The notes beneath the pieces are model-generated. The model worked only from the letters and a program-made list of their open reading frames with translations. It searched no databases and was not told the DNA's origin. 64,000 nucleotides of DNA from Anaerosporobacter faecicola (GTDB lineage: Bacteria; Bacillota; Clostridia; Lachnospirales; Lachnospiraceae), in NCBI RefSeq assembly GCF_012070565.1, contig NZ_JAAQRO010000008.1:292946-356945 (forward strand), in the 5' to 3' direction. Position 1 is the stretch's first letter; every line of letters begins with the position of its first letter. Shown here in pieces: positions 9,511 to 18,522 of this stretch. The position numbers and the translations under genes are program-made.

Positions 9511-10068
9511 TCAAGGTTGCAATGTTAACTCCACTCCGCCATAAGTGCTTCGAAGGTCAATTGACCCCTCTCCAATATTCCAAGCAGAAGCATCGAGATC
9601 ATCTGACAGACCAACCTTTTGCTGAATGGTTTCTTGTGGATTACCAAAGGAATTACGTAGAATCTGAAACCAGACCGTATAATCCCCCTTATCAGGGATA
9701 ATTGTAATTGCGCTGATTCTTCCATGTTCAACAGAAGTGAGCATATCTACCTTCTGTTCAAACAGAACGAGGTGGTATCGGCGCAGTGTTATATCACCAT
9801 ACTCTTCTTTTGTACACTTTCCATTTCCCCATAAGTCAACGAAGGAATTATCGTTCTCTCCAATAGAGGCAATACACCACTGCAAAAGAGTCCTACTATC
9901 TCCACTTTGAACAAGTTCAAGGGAATCAGCTACATAATACTGCTCCCCTCCATTCTTGGCAACCTTTCTCGCTCCACTGTAAGCTCCAGTCATTAGAAAA
10001 AAGCATATAAAACAAATCGCACCAACCAGAACATGTTTATGTTGTTTGGAAAATGGTCTTTTTTTCAT
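9511..10068 (-). CDS. Small exported protein, function unknown
   Basis: 185 aa. Basic N-terminus followed by one hydrophobic helix (about residues 12-31), then a soluble extracytoplasmic domain. No known catalytic motif is visible; the body is an alternating hydrophobic/polar, likely beta-rich fold (ISAITIIPDKGDYTVWFQIL). The gene ends 13 bases after the convergent lipoprotein gene with no clear terminator between them. It lies 42 bases downstream of the NADH oxidase-like gene on the same strand and may be co-transcribed with it. I do not recognise the family. Confidence 0.7.
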   Translation of the reverse strand: MKKRPFSKQHKHVLVGAICFICFFLMTGAYSGARKVAKNGGEQYYVADSLELVQSGDSRTLLQWCIASIGENDNSFVDLWGNGKCTKEEYGDITLRRYHLVLFEQKVDMLTSVEHGRISAITIIPDKGDYTVWFQILRNSFGNPQETIQQKVGLSDDLDASAWNIGEGSIDLRSTYGGVELTLQP

Positions 10069-10110
10069 TACATGATCTCCTTACAATACCGTACCAGATA
10101 AAAGAGTTCC

Positions 10111-11445
10111 CTATTTTGCTTGTAATGCCGCCATTGTAATATAATTATATGGTTGATTAAAATGTGGAAGGAAAAATGCATCAAACAATTTAATCTTGTC
10201 AATCGTAACATTCTCCTGTACAGCCAAACTAAAGAAATGAATGGCTAACGAGATATCGGAGTCGGAACTCAATTGTGTTCCTAAGATGATCCTTGTATTC
10301 TGGTCATACACGATTCGAATCTTAACTTTAAAATTGCCATGTTCAATAAATAATGGCTTTTGCCAATCTTCATAGTCCGTTGCCACAGCAGCCAATCCCA
10401 AACTCTTCGCTTTTGCCAAAGTTAGACCCGTTGCTAACATATTAAATCCAAAGACACTGATCCCATTGGTTCCTTGTACACCTTCCGTAGCAATGGACGT
10501 ACCACAAGCATTATGGGCAGCAATGATACCCGACCGAACCGCATTAGAAGCCAAAGCGATATAATTCTCTCCCTTTGTTGCATTGTCGTAAACCGTTGCA
10601 CAATCTCCAATGGCATATACATCAGGAACACTAGTCTCTTGCCTTCCATTTACTAAGAACGCACCATTTGTGTACAATTCTAATGTATCTTTTCCCAGCG
10701 TATTGTTCGGTTTGAAGCCCATGCATAAAACAACCATATCCGCTTGGAATTCTTCCTTGTCTGTCACAACAACTTCTACTTTTGTTGTTCCCTTAATCTC
10801 CTTCACGGACTGCCCAAATGCTAGATGAACTCCATTCTCTTCAAGATGCTTTGCCATAAGGTCTGTAAATTCTCGATCATAATACCCACTTAGGCATGTA
10901 TCCGCCATGTCGATCAATGTAACCTCATTCCCATTACGCTTAAAGGCTTCTGCCAATTCCACTCCAATATATCCAGCGCCAACAACTACTACCCGTTTAA
11001 TTCGACCACTTTCTAACTTTTGAATGACTTCTTGTGCATTTTGAAACAGTTTCACAAATTGTACGTTCTCAAGCTCTATTCCTTTGATTGGTGGTGCAAT
11101 CGGAATAGATCCTGTGGCTAATATCAATTTATCATAGGGTTGTTCACATGTCTTCCCGTTTTTTCCTGTTGCATGCACAACCTTATTCGTATAGTCCACA
11201 GATTCCACATAGGTTTCCATATACACCTTCGCACCTTTTGCCTCTAATTTATCTTTATCCGAATAAAAAAGTCCCGAAGAACCTTTGATCTGTTTTCCAA
11301 TCCATAAAGCCATTCCACAACCAAGAAAGCTGATATTATCATTCGCATCAAAAGCAATGACTTCTTTGTCTGCATAATTATCTAATACTGTATTAATTGC
11401 TGCCGTACCAGCATGATTTGCACCAACAACGACGACCTTTTCCAT
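10111..11445 (-). CDS. NADH oxidase / CoA-disulfide reductase family flavoprotein
   Basis: FAD- and NAD(P)H-dependent pyridine nucleotide-disulfide oxidoreductase, 444 aa from the ATG at 11445 behind AAGGAGAAGA. N-terminal FAD motif [12 protein letters not shown], single redox cysteine in FLGCGM (near residue 42, the catalytic Cys of water-forming NADH oxidases, NADH peroxidase and CoA-disulfide reductase), NAD motif [14 protein letters not shown] near 155, and FAD-binding DVYAIGDCA near 280. In anaerobes such enzymes remove traces of oxygen or reduce low-molecular-weight disulfides; which one applies here cannot be told. Monocistronic or followed by the small exported protein. Confidence 0.9.
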   Translation of the reverse strand: MEKVVVVGANHAGTAAINTVLDNYADKEVIAFDANDNISFLGCGMALWIGKQIKGSSGLFYSDKDKLEAKGAKVYMETYVESVDYTNKVVHATGKNGKTCEQPYDKLILATGSIPIAPPIKGIELENVQFVKLFQNAQEVIQKLESGRIKRVVVVGAGYIGVELAEAFKRNGNEVTLIDMADTCLSGYYDREFTDLMAKHLEENGVHLAFGQSVKEIKGTTKVEVVVTDKEEFQADMVVLCMGFKPNNTLGKDTLELYTNGAFLVNGRQETSVPDVYAIGDCATVYDNATKGENYIALASNAVRSGIIAAHNACGTSIATEGVQGTNGISVFGFNMLATGLTLAKAKSLGLAAVATDYEDWQKPLFIEHGNFKVKIRIVYDQNTRIILGTQLSSDSDISLAIHFFSLAVQENVTIDKIKLFDAFFLPHFNQPYNYITMAALQAK

Positions 11446-11670
11446 ACTTCTTCTCCTTATTAACAACATTAATTGCTTTTCCATTGTATGCTCTTTATCA
11501 TCTCCAAAGTACTTATTAAATATGTAAAGGTTGAATTTTAACCACTACAAGTATATAGTAGAAAATACGTATGAGTTGATTTTCAAATGTTTTTATCTCA
11601 GATTACCAATGAATAATCAGGCCAAAGAAACGACAGGATAACACTTATGTGAAAGGATATGTGAGGGATA

Positions 11671-12573
11671 ATGAACACCACAATACAAGACATCTTAATA
11701 AATTGGAATCTCCAAGGAACGATAACAGAGCTCCAATCCAACACTTGGGAAATTAACAAACAGTACATACTAAAATCTTACGACGATGAAGACCTTCTAA
11801 AGAGAAACATACAGATTCTGCATTGCCTGCATTCCTGTAATGTTCCAGTTCCACAGATTCACATCTTATCTAATGGAAACGATTATCTTTCCAATGGTAA
11901 GGAATATTATCTTCTTATGAGTAAATTGCCTGGGAAACGACTAAATTCCATTAATCAAGCTCCAGCAAAACTTGCAAGACAAATGGGCTCTGCAATTGGT
12001 ACACTTCATTGTGCATTTCAAACCTGTGAAAAACAATTTACTTTTTGGGACAATAACTTCCTTAATGAGCTAAAGGGTTGGATCTATGATTCCTTTGCTA
12101 CAAACAATTGGTCTTATCTTGCAAAGGAGACTTATCTAGCCGTTGTAGACAAACTTGCCACGGCTTATCCTACTTTACCAAAACAGTTGATTCACCGCGA
12201 TGTTCATTTTGGAAACTTTTTATTTGAAGAGGAAAGCTTCACTGGTTATATTGATTTTGATCTTAGCCAAAGGAATATCCGAATCTTTGATTTGGCTTAC
12301 TTTTTACTCGGACTTCTTTCAGAACGTACAACCAACCAGCTTACTGATGAGAACTGGCTGATTGCCGTAGCCAATACCATCGAAGGATATGAATGTCAAC
12401 AACCTCTCATTCCTATAGAAAAAGCTCTTCTTCCAACCGTAATGAAAGGGATTGAGTTACTCTTTACGGCTTACTTTATAAATGAACAGGACGATGTTCA
12501 TGCCAAGGATGCCATGTCTTTGTATCACTTTATTTGTAATATGGAAGCAGATCTCACAAGACTCTGTATGTAA
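11671..12573 (+). CDS. Aminoglycoside/choline kinase-like phosphotransferase
   Basis: 300 aa, APH/choline-kinase fold. Catalytic loop LIHRDVHFGNFLF and metal-binding GYIDFDLSQ are intact; the N-terminal lobe has a Lys in YILKSYDDE. Family members phosphorylate small alcohols or amino sugars; the substrate here is not evident and antibiotic resistance should not be assumed. Single gene on the plus strand behind GTGAGGGATA, followed by a strong hairpin. Another member of the same family is at 27618-28595, with a different sequence. Confidence 0.88.
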   Translation: MNTTIQDILINWNLQGTITELQSNTWEINKQYILKSYDDEDLLKRNIQILHCLHSCNVPVPQIHILSNGNDYLSNGKEYYLLMSKLPGKRLNSINQAPAKLARQMGSAIGTLHCAFQTCEKQFTFWDNNFLNELKGWIYDSFATNNWSYLAKETYLAVVDKLATAYPTLPKQLIHRDVHFGNFLFEEESFTGYIDFDLSQRNIRIFDLAYFLLGLLSERTTNQLTDENWLIAVANTIEGYECQQPLIPIEKALLPTVMKGIELLFTAYFINEQDDVHAKDAMSLYHFICNMEADLTRLCM

Positions 12574-12618
12574 AAAGCAATAGCCTTCTGTGCTTAATTC
12601 ACAGAAGGCTATTGCTTT
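12574..12618. terminator. Bidirectional terminator hairpin
   Basis: Perfect 19-bp inverted repeat (AAAGCAATAGCCTTCTGTG and its complement) around a 7-base loop, placed between the convergent phosphotransferase and deacetylase genes. A/T-rich ends on both sides suit termination in both directions. Confidence 0.9.
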
Positions 12619-12654
12619 ACATTTTAAATTAAAAAGATAGCGATTTCATTCCAT

Positions 12655-13467
12655 TTATTGAATATCAGCCAAAGACTTAAAGGTATATCCCATCTCTTCC
12701 CATTTGGTTAATAATTCGTCTAAAATCTCACCATTTGTCTTCGAGGTACTGTGTAGTAACACGATTGCTCCTGGATGAATACGCTTCAATAACTTATTAA
12801 AAGCCTCTTCCTTAGACGGTTGTGCGTCCACATTCCAATCCACATAAGCAAGACTCCAGAAGAATGTCTTATAACCCAAAGACTGTGCTAGTTTAAGATT
12901 TTCAACACTATACTTTCCTTGAGGTGGCCGATAGAATTTGACCATCTTTTGACCTGTGATTTCTTCATACAATTTCTCAACATCCACCATCTCTTTTTCG
13001 AATTCTGCTGGATCAGATATGGCACCCATATCTCTATGATGATAGGTATGATTTCCAACGGTATGCCCTTCTGCTACCATTTGTTTCACAAGATCAGGAC
13101 TCGTTTCTAAGAAATGTCCTACCACAAAGAACGTCCCACTTACCTTGTGTTTTTTCAACGCCTCCAGAATTGGTGCAGTATTTCCATTCTCATATCCACA
13201 GTCAAAGGTAAGATAAATTACTTTCTCCTGACCTGTTCCCATAAAATATGTATCATAATTTTTCAGTTCATCACATGATGCATTCCCTGTTGGCGGCTGC
13301 CCTTCCTGTGAAAAACCAAGTCCCCAGTTCTCACTTTCTGGCTGAACATTTCCCTTATGTTCTCTCCAGGTTGTTACTGCTTTCCCAGCTCCAGCCCCTA
13401 CCAAATAGAGTAATACGTACACAATACCCAGTATGATAAGTGATTTCACATTTTGATTGATCTTCAT
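12655..13467 (-). CDS. pdaA: PdaA-type polysaccharide (muramic acid) deacetylase
   Basis: 270 aa NodB-fold enzyme with an N-terminal membrane anchor (residues 9-27). Contains NWGLGF, then TFDCGYENGNT (the metal/catalytic Asp motif; PdaA proteins have TFDNGYENG instead of the usual TFDDG), GNHTYHH (metal His), RPPQGKYS and a C-terminal IVLLHS. PdaA removes the N-acetyl group of muramic acid as part of muramic-delta-lactam formation in spore cortex, so this hints at a spore former. The order and spacing of motifs match PdaA better than generic chitin deacetylases. Shares the terminator with the convergent kinase-like gene. Confidence 0.85.
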   Translation of the reverse strand: MKINQNVKSLIILGIVYVLLYLVGAGAGKAVTTWREHKGNVQPESENWGLGFSQEGQPPTGNASCDELKNYDTYFMGTGQEKVIYLTFDCGYENGNTAPILEALKKHKVSGTFFVVGHFLETSPDLVKQMVAEGHTVGNHTYHHRDMGAISDPAEFEKEMVDVEKLYEEITGQKMVKFYRPPQGKYSVENLKLAQSLGYKTFFWSLAYVDWNVDAQPSKEEAFNKLLKRIHPGAIVLLHSTSKTNGEILDELLTKWEEMGYTFKSLADIQ

Positions 13468-13636
13468 GCTTACCCTACAATACTCTTTTTTATAAATATA
13501 TTACCAATAAAAATGAATATACGTAAAATAATCCAACAATTACAATATGACCATCAAATTTTTTTAAAAAGCTCGCCATCAATCTTATGATGGTTCTTTA
13601 CTAACTCGTTCTATGATTTTTCCATGTAAATCGTTT

Positions 13637-14101
13637 CTACTTCTCAGCACATAATCCAATATATACATAGATTTTGGCATGAACCGGATCACTATTCAGA
13701 TATTCTTCAAAATCACAGACATAATTTCGTGGTAAGTCTAACTGCCATAACTTTGACCAGAACTCTGCGACTGCCTGTTGCATATCACCTTCAACAAGAA
13801 AACGAGCATATCTTCCTGCTGGAATCGTTCTTGCAACCATGCCTTCTGGAAGCGTATCCTTCATTTCTACTTCACAGGCAACTACAACGGTATAATCTCC
13901 TTTTTCATCACTGGCATAATCCGTATAGATTCCTACCGCATGATTATTTGCCTTATGTTCGATTTTTGGATATACTTCAGCAGAATAAAATTGCTGCCAT
14001 AATCCTCCGATTACACTCCCCATCTCTGGCGAAGCATTGTTCGTTCTTGCTTCAAGACCTACTACCATCTTTTCTTCCAATGTTACAATTTCATAATTCA
14101 T
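13637..14101 (-). CDS. GyrI-like/AraC effector-binding domain protein
   Basis: 154-aa stand-alone small-molecule binding domain of the GyrI/SOUL-like superfamily (AraC effector-binding, Cass2-like). Starts IVTLEEKMVVGLEARTNN, has the GGLWQQFY segment and the terminal Glu/Tyr-rich strand DFEEYLNSDPVHAKIYVYIGL typical of the family. No DNA-binding part, so it may sequester ligands or act with a partner. Strong ribosome site AAGGGGAG. The XRE regulator at 36988-37683 appears to carry a related C-terminal domain. Confidence 0.8.
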   Translation of the reverse strand: MNYEIVTLEEKMVVGLEARTNNASPEMGSVIGGLWQQFYSAEVYPKIEHKANNHAVGIYTDYASDEKGDYTVVVACEVEMKDTLPEGMVARTIPAGRYARFLVEGDMQQAVAEFWSKLWQLDLPRNYVCDFEEYLNSDPVHAKIYVYIGLCAEK

Positions 14102-14218
14102 ATAGAAAACTCCCCTTTCTGTTTATGGGGATATCATAGCAGGCTTAATCTGACATCGTTTGTCATATTATAAAGTTTTTTTCATTCTTGCATTAAAAAT
14201 ATAATCCCATTCTGAATC

Positions 14219-14764
14219 CTAATTCATTTTTCGGTATTTGCGATAATAATAATAACTTTCACTTTCCATGTTTGGTTGTTTATGATTGATTGGTGTTCGT
14301 TTTTCAAAAAGTTCAAATCCTGCTCTTTCTGCAACCTTGCATGATGCCTCGTTTGCACAATCAATTGTAAGAATCATATATGGCAAGTCGGACACGGACA
14401 TACACCAATCAAACAATGCCCCCAATGCCTCTGTTGCATACCCGTTTCCTTGATATGCGTCATCTAGAAAATAAGCCATTTCCACTTCATTCAAGGTATC
14501 TTCCACCCCCATTCCAACACTACCGATCATGAAATCCTCCTGTTTCAATGTAATGGCATATCTTTTGTTCTCATATACATCTTTTGAATTTTTCTTCGTC
14601 TGGTGCCAATCAATGTAGTCCCAAAAAGCTTCCGGAGATGGTCCATTTTCTGACCAATCTTTCATAAATCGTACAACATTTCTTTGCCATACAATATCAT
14701 AAAGTCTAACTGCATCTTTTCTTTCCAAATCTCTTATAATTAATCTTTCTGTTTCTATATACAT
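14219..14764 (-). CDS. GNAT N-acetyltransferase (RimJ/RimL-like)
   Basis: 181 aa from the ATG at 14764, which follows a GGGGGG-type ribosome site; a longer reading starting at 14836 lacks a good site. Begins IETERLIIRDLERKDAVRLY, typical of the RimJ/RimL group, with the acetyl-CoA loop DAYQGNGYATEALGALFDW and the following NEASCKVAERAGF. Substrate unknown; such genes acetylate protein N-termini, amino acids or antibiotics. Neighbours give no functional clue. Confidence 0.88.
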   Translation of the reverse strand: MYIETERLIIRDLERKDAVRLYDIVWQRNVVRFMKDWSENGPSPEAFWDYIDWHQTKKNSKDVYENKRYAITLKQEDFMIGSVGMGVEDTLNEVEMAYFLDDAYQGNGYATEALGALFDWCMSVSDLPYMILTIDCANEASCKVAERAGFELFEKRTPINHKQPNMESESYYYYRKYRKMN

Positions 14765-14904
14765 TTTATCCCCCCATATTTTGAACCTACCTCTATTACT
14801 GTAGGCATTTTCTCGTAAGAAATTCTCTTCCATCATTGTAGTATAAGATTCGATGTATGCGCAAGCTCGTTTTCTATTCTATTAATGATTGAGCCTATAA
14901 AACC

Positions 14905-14940
14905 ACAATAAAGGGCTGTTTCACAACAGCCCTTTATTGT
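14905..14940. terminator. Terminator hairpin after the PMT gene
   Basis: Perfect 16-bp inverted repeat (ACAATAAAGGGCTGTT and complement) with a 4-base loop, just after the stop codon of the minus-strand mannosyltransferase gene. Confidence 0.85.
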
Positions 14941-14963
14941 ATTCAATATATATTTACTTCACC

Positions 14964-16778
14964 CTAAACGAATGGCCATGAAGAAAACCATTTTAAACAC
15001 GTCTGTACATAATCATGACTTGCAGGATATCCGGAAAGTACGGGGTAGAAAAGAATAAATGCGATAACCGTTAAGGCAACATAACCACATAAAATCCTCT
15101 TCTGCCACTTCTTTTTTCCAAACTTATTCTGAAGAAATGTCATGATTAAATGAATGGTATACCCCAAAATTAATATAAGAAAAACAGAACTCCCAAAATA
15201 GTGGTAGATAAATGTTACTCTGGTGATCAACATCCATGGTACCAATTGTACAAGATAACCGATTAATAGATATTTCGCAGTGAAATCACTATATCTGATG
15301 ATTCGGTATCCCATATAGAATACACCTAGTAAACCACTCCACCATATAATTGGATTTCCCATTGCGCTGATGGATTGTGCCTGATTATTCCCAATGTTAC
15401 TGAAATAATATAGAATTGGTCGTATATCCAATAACCACGTGTACCATTTGGACCCATATGGATGGGTTGCTACCAACTTGGAATGATAAGACAACATGAA
15501 TTGCTGATTATCCCACATTCTCTTAAGCAAGGAATCGCCTTCATTGCCACTTACAAACGGCAGATAAGACAGGATATAGATCAAAGCTGGAACAACGACA
15601 AAAGCAATTAAACAGAAGCCGATGGTTTTTACAAAAGCAGGTACGAATTTCTGTATAATCTCCTGATGAGAAATTCCATTGCTACTTTCTTCCGGACAAG
15701 ATTTTGCATATCGATATTCACGAAAACGAATATACATCTGCCAAAAGAATAAGATTGCCAGGCCGACTGCGGCATAGACTCCCGTCCATTTTGTTGATAC
15801 TGCCAGACCCATCGTAAAGCCACATAAGCCTAATGGGATACACGTTTTAAGGAACGATGTGTCATAAAAACTCGTTCTCATGTACCGTAGCATAAAATAA
15901 TACATTACAAGGATAAAGAATACGGCATAAACATCAACCGTAGCAATTCTTGTCTGTGTAAAATGCATGAAATCCGAAGCCAGGAATATGGTGGTTACCA
16001 AAGCAATCTCCCGTTTTCGAAACAATTCACTAGCCAGTACATACATGACAGGAATCATTGCGATACCAAACAGCATTCCTATGACTCGCCAACCAAATGG
16101 ATTCATACCAAAGATCTTGATTCCTACTGCAATGATGATTTTTCCCAAAGGCGGATGGGAAATTTCATATGTCGTATCTCCGTGCAGAAACTCATATCCA
16201 GTTCTTGCAAAATATATTTCATCAAAATAGGTACTATTTTCAAAACTTCTCTTTTCAGGTACTAAATCTTGTTCATCAAATAACGCATAATTTTCATCTG
16301 TAACATTCGGGGTAATCTTGTTTCCATTGCTATCCCAAAGGGCAAGTTCAATGATCGCTGTTGGCTGTTGTCTTGGAATAATACAGAACTGGCTTCCTGT
16401 AGCTGTAATCTCTTCCTCTCCCCATGAGAATACCGATTTCATATAAATGTTTTTAACGATTTTCCATGTTCGTGAAGTATCCTCCCAAACATACAGATCA
16501 AAATCACGCTTTCCATATTGCCCATTATAATAGGTGATTTTTGAGAGTGTATGTACACGATCAAAATCTATGTTCAACTGCTGATTGACTTCCTTACTTT
16601 CCCAAGTGGATTCCGCAGCTTCTTTTGCACCCAAATTATAAAAGGCAAATACGGCATAGATTACAGTCACAAGGAATAACCCAATCCAATCTGCTTTGGT
16701 AAAATGATACCGTTTTTCAGACACTCTTATACGATACTCTTTATTCAGTTTCTCTTTATATTTCAACTTTTTTAACAT
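14964..16778 (-). CDS. Dolichyl-phosphate-mannose-type protein O-mannosyltransferase (PMT, GT39)
   Basis: 604-aa multi-pass membrane glycosyltransferase. First helix at about 30-47; then an unusual 100-residue extracytoplasmic insert (about 55-155) that looks beta-rich and jelly-roll/discoidin-like; then the acidic catalytic pair in YFDEIYFARTGYEFL (D186 E187) and HPPLGK at 208-213, both hallmarks of PMT/GT39 enzymes; then about ten more helices. Bacterial PMTs transfer mannose from polyprenyl-phosphate-mannose to exported proteins during secretion. It is alone between two terminators. A polyprenyl-phosphate-mannose synthase is not in the window. Confidence 0.88.
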   Translation of the reverse strand: MLKKLKYKEKLNKEYRIRVSEKRYHFTKADWIGLFLVTVIYAVFAFYNLGAKEAAESTWESKEVNQQLNIDFDRVHTLSKITYYNGQYGKRDFDLYVWEDTSRTWKIVKNIYMKSVFSWGEEEITATGSQFCIIPRQQPTAIIELALWDSNGNKITPNVTDENYALFDEQDLVPEKRSFENSTYFDEIYFARTGYEFLHGDTTYEISHPPLGKIIIAVGIKIFGMNPFGWRVIGMLFGIAMIPVMYVLASELFRKREIALVTTIFLASDFMHFTQTRIATVDVYAVFFILVMYYFMLRYMRTSFYDTSFLKTCIPLGLCGFTMGLAVSTKWTGVYAAVGLAILFFWQMYIRFREYRYAKSCPEESSNGISHQEIIQKFVPAFVKTIGFCLIAFVVVPALIYILSYLPFVSGNEGDSLLKRMWDNQQFMLSYHSKLVATHPYGSKWYTWLLDIRPILYYFSNIGNNQAQSISAMGNPIIWWSGLLGVFYMGYRIIRYSDFTAKYLLIGYLVQLVPWMLITRVTFIYHYFGSSVFLILILGYTIHLIMTFLQNKFGKKKWQKRILCGYVALTVIAFILFYPVLSGYPASHDYVQTCLKWFSSWPFV

Positions 16779-16934
16779 TTTCAGACCCTGTCCATTGATT
16801 TTTGCTATTATTTTATTCTTTCCAAAGATATATAGTACGCTAATTTCGCATGCTTGTAAAGATTTACCGACTTATTTTAAGAATCTTTGCTGATACTGCT
16901 CGGGTAAGCATAAAACAGAGATGCAATCTCGTTG

Positions 16935-17053
16935 GGACTTTGGCTCGTTGCTCGCGTAAACTATGATAAACACGCTTTGCGAGTTTATCAAGTTATCGCG
17001 GCAGTCGCCAAGGTCTCAAGTAAACTTGGACTTTGGCTCGTTGCTCGCGTAAA
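16935..17053. repeat. Pair of 26-bp direct repeats with internal hairpin
   Basis: The 304-base gap after the PMT gene (16779-17082) holds two identical 26-base units (16935-16960 and 17028-17053, core ACTTTGGCTCGTTGCTCGCG). Between them lies a 25-base hairpin (16965-16989, GATAAAC arms with an inner CGC/GCG pair). No coding potential is seen. The ACTTTGGCTC core also occurs in the loop of the large palindromic elements at 28844 and 57654. Confidence 0.75.
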
Positions 17054-17058
17054 TAAAA

Positions 17059-17084
17059 AGAGTGGCACTTCAACATGCCACTCT
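17059..17084 (-). terminator. Rho-independent terminator overlapping a stop codon
   Basis: AGAGTGGCA and its complement pair around an 8-base loop, followed on the minus strand by TTTTTATTT. The hairpin begins inside the TAG of the upstream ABC-like gene. Confidence 0.9.
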
Positions 17085-17700
17085 ATAAATATATGATTTG
17101 ATCACATATTCGTTCTATATATTCTTGTTTTTCACTTGCAATACATATGGTATTACCTAATTTTTTTAGCCGCATTAAGATTTTCCGAATCTCTGCATGG
17201 TTCTCTTTGTTTCCTTCTGTAAAGATCCCTGCATCAAGTAGCAATACCTTTTGTCCTTCCATGATCGCTTGGGCAATACTTAACTTCTGTCGCATACGCT
17301 TTGTATAGTGTAGTACTTTCTTTCGATTAGTAGGTGATAATCCAACAAATTGAATTGCATCTTTGATTTCCGTTTCGCCCACTTTACCATTCATTCCTGC
17401 AATGTATTTGAGATTACGGTATCCCGAATACTCCTCTAAGAATCCAATATCGGAGACATAAACTCCTACTTGCCCTGGAACTTGCCCATATTTCCCCAAG
17501 TCTTCCTTGTCGTAAAAAATCTTACCCGTACATGGTGTAATCTCACCAGCTAACATTTGCATTAATAATGTGGTTTTCTCATAAGTCGTGCCTACAAATC
17601 CTACTACTTCACCTGTATTAATGGAAAGATTTAATTCTTCCACCATTGTTTCATTCTTTTTTCTTTTTGTCACATGTTCTAGTCTAATAACTTGTTTCAT
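17083..17700 (-). CDS. Degenerate ABC ATP-binding protein
   Basis: 205-aa ABC ATPase-like protein, short and eroded at each motif. Walker A reads GTTYEKTT (37-44) with Tyr-Glu in place of the usual Gly-x; the signature region reads YTKRMRQKLSIAQA (132-145) without LSGG; Walker B reads VLLLDAG (152-158), so the catalytic Glu is replaced by Ala. ATP hydrolysis is therefore doubtful, although the Walker Lys and Thr remain. It follows the LytTR regulator by 46 bases and has no permease next to it. It may be a regulatory or adaptor ATPase for the exporter pair upstream; that is inference. Confidence 0.8.
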   Translation of the reverse strand: MKQVIRLEHVTKRKKNETMVEELNLSINTGEVVGFVGTTYEKTTLLMQMLAGEITPCTGKIFYDKEDLGKYGQVPGQVGVYVSDIGFLEEYSGYRNLKYIAGMNGKVGETEIKDAIQFVGLSPTNRKKVLHYTKRMRQKLSIAQAIMEGQKVLLLDAGIFTEGNKENHAEIRKILMRLKKLGNTICIASEKQEYIERICDQIIYL

Positions 17701-17746
17701 TTGTATCTTCCTGTACTTCCTTCCTTCATATAGGGCAAACGATAGT

Positions 17747-18448
17747 TTACCACAATGTACTAGGAAGATGCAACTGTAATTCTCCTCGCTTTTTTACACT
17801 AAGTGAAATCCAATCGTCTCCGACCTTCACCTGTTGGTCCTTAATCTCCTTTATTTCGTTCACATTAACGATATAAGAACGATGACAGCGAAAAAAATGT
17901 TTCGGTAATTTCGCTTCCATCTGGCTAATTCCTGCTCTCATTTGATAGGTTCCATTGGTTGTATGGATCTCAACGTAGTGACCAAACGCCTCTAGATACT
18001 GAATGGAATCATAGGCTATTTTATAATAGCGATTATCATTATGGATAATCATCACCTCTTGGTTGCGATCGGACATTTCTTTTGCTTTATTCAAGCATTG
18101 AAAAAATTCCGATGCATGTACAGGTTTTAATAAGTATCTCCATGCATTCACTTCATAGCCTTTCAGCACATACTCAATCCTTGAAGTTAAGAAAACAAGT
18201 GTCAACATGTCATCCCGCTCTCTGATCTTACGCGCCGCCTTCATTCCGTCCATTCCCTCTAATCCGATATCTAGAAATACGATGTCATAATTGACACCAG
18301 AATCCCAAGATGCAAGGAACTGCTCACCTGAAGTAAAGAATGCAACATTTACAGCAACTTTCGTCTGTATCATCCATTCAGAAATCAGCTTTTTTAAGGT
18401 ATTCTGTTGTTCTTGTTCATCTTCACATAATGCAATGTTCAACTTCAT
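17747..18448 (-). CDS. LytTR-family response regulator without a kinase partner
   Basis: 233 aa. Receiver domain (CEDE acidic pair, phosphoacceptor in IVFLDIGLEG, Lys in LLKPVHA) joined to a LytTR DNA-binding domain from about residue 130 (YLEAFGHYVEIHTTNG, KHFFRCHRSYIVNVNEI). Regulators of this AgrA/VirR class usually sit next to a HPK10-type histidine kinase, but none is present here. It lies between a heterodimeric ABC exporter and the degenerate ABC ATPase, so it may control their expression. Ribosome site AGGAGGTT directly before the ATG. Confidence 0.92.
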   Translation of the reverse strand: MKLNIALCEDEQEQQNTLKKLISEWMIQTKVAVNVAFFTSGEQFLASWDSGVNYDIVFLDIGLEGMDGMKAARKIRERDDMLTLVFLTSRIEYVLKGYEVNAWRYLLKPVHASEFFQCLNKAKEMSDRNQEVMIIHNDNRYYKIAYDSIQYLEAFGHYVEIHTTNGTYQMRAGISQMEAKLPKHFFRCHRSYIVNVNEIKEIKDQQVKVGDDWISLSVKKRGELQLHLPSTLW

Positions 18449-18522
18449 AACCTCCTATCAGATCGAGCGACGGTAGTTTTATCCTGCGTAAATAACATTT
18501 TACCAAACTAGTCGTTTAGGGT

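Noticed and set aside
11671..12573. Aminoglycoside resistance gene
   Set aside because: Only the general kinase motifs are present; no specific similarity to known resistance enzymes was recognised, so the substrate is left open.
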